This document shows, piece after piece, positions 61,801 to 64,000 of a stretch of 64,000 nucleotides of DNA. The position numbers and the translations under genes were made by a program. Source of the DNA: Petrosia ficiformis (taxonomy: Eukaryota > Porifera > Demospongiae > Haplosclerida > Petrosiidae); the NCBI GenBank assembly GCA_947044365.1, contig OX345636.1:59709537-59773536 (forward strand), in the 5' to 3' direction. The notes beneath the pieces were generated by a model that worked only from the letters and a program-made list of their open reading frames with translations, did not search any database and had not been told where the DNA came from. Each line of letters starts with the position of its first letter. The stretch's first letter is position 1.

Positions 61801-64000
61801 GTTACAACATGTATGTCTTCTATCCAACAAAATAATAACTATAATCTAAATTGCATAGATACTGTATTCTTGGTTTCCACACACAATAGAACTACCTTGG
61901 AAGCATTAATTACTTCGGGCTCCACCCTCAGTTATTAAAACTGTTTCCACGGTAGTTCTATTGCACGTAGAAACCTCGAATACAGTATCTAACCCATACA
62001 GAACTACATGTATTATTTTAATAGTTTACAGGAAGCAAATTTTCTATCAAGTTTGTTTAAATACTCATTATCTGTGGGGCCATGGTCATTTTGTATTCAA
62101 GGAAGATCACATATATTAGGTTTCTTGGTAGTCTTGTCTCCTGACTCCCAATTTCAGTGGCTTGTTGTACACAACAGTCAAATAGTGAGTGCATTAACAC
62201 ACTTACATGTACATGTATTGTGTTTGATAGAAAATTGGATCCTCCAAACAGTCGATTTTTATAAATACTGTCACAAATAATTACATGCACATGTGCGTAC
62301 ATACATGTACCTTTCTGAGTCTCCTTGTGAAGGTGATATCTACTCCATGTTGTAAATCTCTTACTAGATGTGCATAAGCCACAAAATGCAGTAATTCATT
62401 TGGTTCAGAATCATACAATAGATTACATGTTAACTCAAATACTGGAACTCGAGCTGTCTGAATACTTGGCTATAATTTATGGAAAAGATAACTGAAATTT
62501 ATTATTATTTATATACATGTAGATATGTTTTCCATTACATATATACATGTAGTACACATGTACAAGCATTATAATGTGTACTGTACATGTGGTAGTCATA
62601 TACATGTACATTATATTAATGTGTACTGTACATGTGATAGTCACATGCATTACCAGGGCTCAAGATAACAATGTCCCATGTTTGATCAAAATATGCTCTA
62701 GTCAAATTTAAGGCATTTTAGCTCATCAGTTATCATGAGCACTGCATTACAATATATGAATATATGTATGTATTGTAATTGGTATACATGTACAGTATAT
62801 GTCAATAAAATGTCACCATACAGTAACAGTAGTTACCTTACTTCTACTGTCAGCATAGTACAGTAATTACTGTCTCACTACTGTGGTGTTGAATACCAAT
62901 TACTGTCAAAACTACTGTTGAACTACATGTATGTAGTGTGGAAATGAAACTACTGAGTAATTACTGTACTGTATGGTGACTTTGTATATGTACATGTACA
63001 TGTATATCAGTGTTCTGACTGTTCTCCATAGTGGAAAAGGCAAAGGTACATGTAACAATTATTATTGGACCTATTTTATACTGATCAGAGGCACTGTTAG
63101 ATGTAACATAAATTATAATAAATAGAATAGTGATTTGCCAGCCCTAAGGAGATCACTGAGTATAGATATACATGTACATGTAGAGTTTGTAATGTAAGTG
63201 AAAATTTTAAGACTGAGACTGAATGTGTGTGTGTGTACAGGTGTACATGTATACACATCACACTGTGCACTACCATACATTGTAGATGTACATGTACCTT
63301 CAGTACATGTATGTACATGTGTATGTATGTGTATACACACACATATATACAGTATAAATTATAGATGTACACATACCTTCAGTGTAATTTGAGCTACTCT
63401 ATCGGCTGCTTCAGTAGCTAACAGATTTTTCTAGTTTATGTCTGAACAATACTGATTACTCTGCAGAACTGAATGTACAGTACATGTAAGTACATGTACA
63501 CTAATATTATACATGTATACATGTATGTACATGTACATGTGAGTACATAGTATACGTGTATACATGCATGTACATGTACATGTGAGTACATATTATACGT
63601 GGCGTCGTGTATACATGTATGTACATGTACATGTAAGTACATGAACACTATTATACATGTACATGTACATGTATAATTATGTACATGTACAGTGTAAGTA
63701 CATTTACCTTCTACATACATGTATGTATGTACATGTACAACTAACTATGGCATGACATAAAACACAAATGCAATACATACTTGTAGGATCTGTTGAAACT
63801 GTAGATTGCTGTGATAATTCAAGAATCTCTTTTACTCTTTTTCTCACTAAAGGGGTGTGGTCAATCTATGGGATATACATCACACAGACACTAGTCACAT
63901 GTTCATTTATAATAATCATGTGAACTACTGGTATAATAGGTGTGGTCAGTAAAGATTCATATTCTTGTAAAAGTTCCAAATAATGTTCCAAGAGAGGTAC
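58880..64000 (-). CDS. Unrecognised - strand gene, 7-8 exons (5' beyond window)
   Basis: Exons in coding order: 64000-63929 (partial), 63865-63781, 63417-63377, 62469-62311, a gap, 60483-60387, 60035-59926, 59290-59155 and possibly 58897-58880. Junctions are GT-AG and phases agree on both sides of the gap, but the gap needs an exon of length 2 modulo 3. The protein is leucine-rich and helical: LLEHYLELLQEYESLL, RKRVKEILELSQQS, FELTCNLLYDSEPNELLHFV, VELQALTILLDNELWDDAIH, LQCALFHRALIHFSKGD, VLDFVSVLKTM. The repeated pattern of paired helices suggests an alpha-solenoid such as those in trafficking complexes. I could not name the family. It converges on the kinase gene. Confidence 0.7.
59155..59290 (-). 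CDS. - strand gene, exon
   Basis: 136 bp, acceptor TATATTATAG, donor GTGAGT, entering in phase 2 and leaving in phase 0. It encodes VLDFVSVLKTMKTQEGIYIM and LHYEHLLSFLPLTEDD. An internal GTATAT/TCTTACAG pair could remove part of it as an alternative intron. Confidence 0.78.
59926..60035 (-). CDS. - strand gene, exon
   Basis: 110 bp, acceptor CTTTATCAG, donor GTATGA, entering in phase 0. It encodes ISPPLQCALFHRALIHFSKG and DVLQTHQIWELLPDTF. Continuous with its neighbours in phase. Confidence 0.85.
60092..60380. repeat. Dispersed repeat family B, copy 5, filling an intron
   Basis: TAGAACTTTAGGAATATATT to GGAAAGCAATTATAGGGATG and GGCCCTGTAGCCCATAAAAA. It occupies nearly all of the 351-bp intron between the 59926 and 60387 exons, ending within a few bases of the splice donor. 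Confidence 0.75.
60387..60483 (-). CDS. - strand gene, exon whose acceptor lies in a 74-bp tandem array
   Basis: 97 bp, acceptor ATACACATAG, donor GTATTC. It encodes DYPNVELQALTILLDNELWD and DAIHMMKQVFSQ. The first ~20 coding bases and the acceptor are the first unit of the array at 60460-60990. Confidence 0.8.
60460..60990. repeat. 74-bp tandem array copying an exon start
   Basis: ATTAGGATAATCAC recurs at 60471, 60545, 60619, 60693, 60767, 60841 and 60915, exactly 74 bp apart. Each unit contains the exon's first bases, its acceptor AG with pyrimidine/AT tract and ATGTACATGTACATT. Confidence 0.96.
61858..61989. mobile_element. MITE with TA duplication and GATACTGTATTC ends
   Basis: GATACTGTATTC with TTGGTTTC and CAATAGAACTACC is inverted at the right end; arms are about 40 bp; TA on both sides. 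No coding. Confidence 0.85.
62032..62184 (+). other. Orphan exon-like open segment on the + strand
   Basis: 153 bp, exactly 51 codons, bounded by TAGTTTACAG and GTGAGT with no stop: EANFLSSLFKYSLSVGPWSF, then GRSHILGFLVVLSPDSQFQW. It lies opposite the - strand gene. No neighbouring + strand exon was found. It could be a real exon of another gene, an exon flipped by inversion or chance. Confidence 0.35.
62311..62469 (-). CDS. - strand gene, exon
   Basis: 159 bp, 53 codons, acceptor AAATTATAG, donor GTACAT, phase 0 at both ends. It encodes PSIQTARVPVFELTCNLLYD and HFVAYAHLVRDLQHGVDITF, then a basic RRLRK. Confidence 0.85.
62803..62984. mobile_element. MITE with CAATAAAATGTCACCATACAG ends, copy 2
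   Basis: CAATAAAATGTCACCATACA and the right ACTGTATGGTGAC match the ends of the 22717 copy. The interior shares AGTAATTACTGT. Confidence 0.78.
63377..63417 (-). CDS. - strand gene, exon
   Basis: 41 bp, acceptor ATCTGTTAG, donor GTATGT. It completes a codon split after base 1 and then reads TEAADRVAQITLK. Short, but the phase fits both neighbours. Confidence 0.7.
63470..63740. repeat. TACATGTA-rich cluster in an intron of the - strand gene
   Basis: Overlapping GTACATGTACATGT words with imperfect repeats of about 60 bp (GTATACATG, TACATGTACATGTGAGTACA). No gene. Confidence 0.8.
63781..63865 (-). CDS. - strand gene, exon
   Basis: 85 bp, acceptor TATCCCATAG, donor GTATGT, entering in phase 0 and leaving in phase 1. 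It encodes IDHTPLVRKRVKEILELSQQ and STVSTDPT. Confidence 0.8.
63929..64000 (-). CDS. - strand gene, partial exon at window edge
   Basis: An open frame entering from the right edge reads PLLEHYLELLQEYESLLTTP and IIP before a weak donor GTAGTT, in phase with the next exon. The start lies outside the window. Confidence 0.55.

Overview
This window looks like animal nuclear DNA, most probably from a sponge. It is AT-rich. It has multi-exon genes with GT-AG introns, ankyrin and tyrosine-kinase-like domains, and many kinds of eukaryotic transposon. The palindrome TACATGTA recurs throughout; I associate that with demosponge (Amphimedon-like) DNA, but this rests on memory and was not computed.

Two host genes can be assembled by hand from splice sites and reading phase. 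On the + strand, a gene of at least nine exons runs from 4557 to 51117. It encodes single ankyrin repeats, one per exon, then a short linker, a coiled coil built on a 14-residue repeat, and a complete protein kinase domain. The nine exons total 2034 nt, exactly 678 codons including the stop, and all junctions agree in phase. Its introns hold most of the mobile DNA in the window. On the - strand, a convergent gene enters at the right edge and runs down to about 58880. Seven or eight exons of an unrecognised, probably alpha-helical protein can be read, with at least one exon unaccounted for between 60484 and 62310.

Layout. 1-4.5 kb: simple repeats, a MITE and a large inverted duplication. 4.5-36.7 kb: ankyrin exons separated by long introns holding a broken Penelope-like reverse transcriptase, hAT-type and other MITEs, two tandem tRNA-like genes, a foldback palindrome, a decayed tyrosine-recombinase-like gene, and three diverged copies of one module (27-35 kb). 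36.8-40 kb: a CTTGTG/CTTGTA satellite inside a TIR element. 40.7-45 kb: a structurally intact Ty3/gypsy retrotransposon with identical LTRs and a target duplication. 45-49 kb: linker exons, hairpin-ended repeats, a SINE and TIR elements. 49.7-51.1 kb: the coiled-coil/kinase exon. 51-58 kb: a broken unknown gene and a stack of nested DNA transposons, two of them carrying fragments of host-type genes (HIRAN-like, RecQ-like). 58.9-64 kb: the - strand gene, including a 74-bp tandem array that copies one of its splice acceptors.

No bacterial-type system, CRISPR array, rRNA or virus is seen. The most distinctive material is gene-fragment capture by TIR elements, terminal-hairpin repeats of unclear class, and the kinase gene whose introns absorb these insertions. 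All coordinates were read by eye; repeat boundaries may be off by a few bases.
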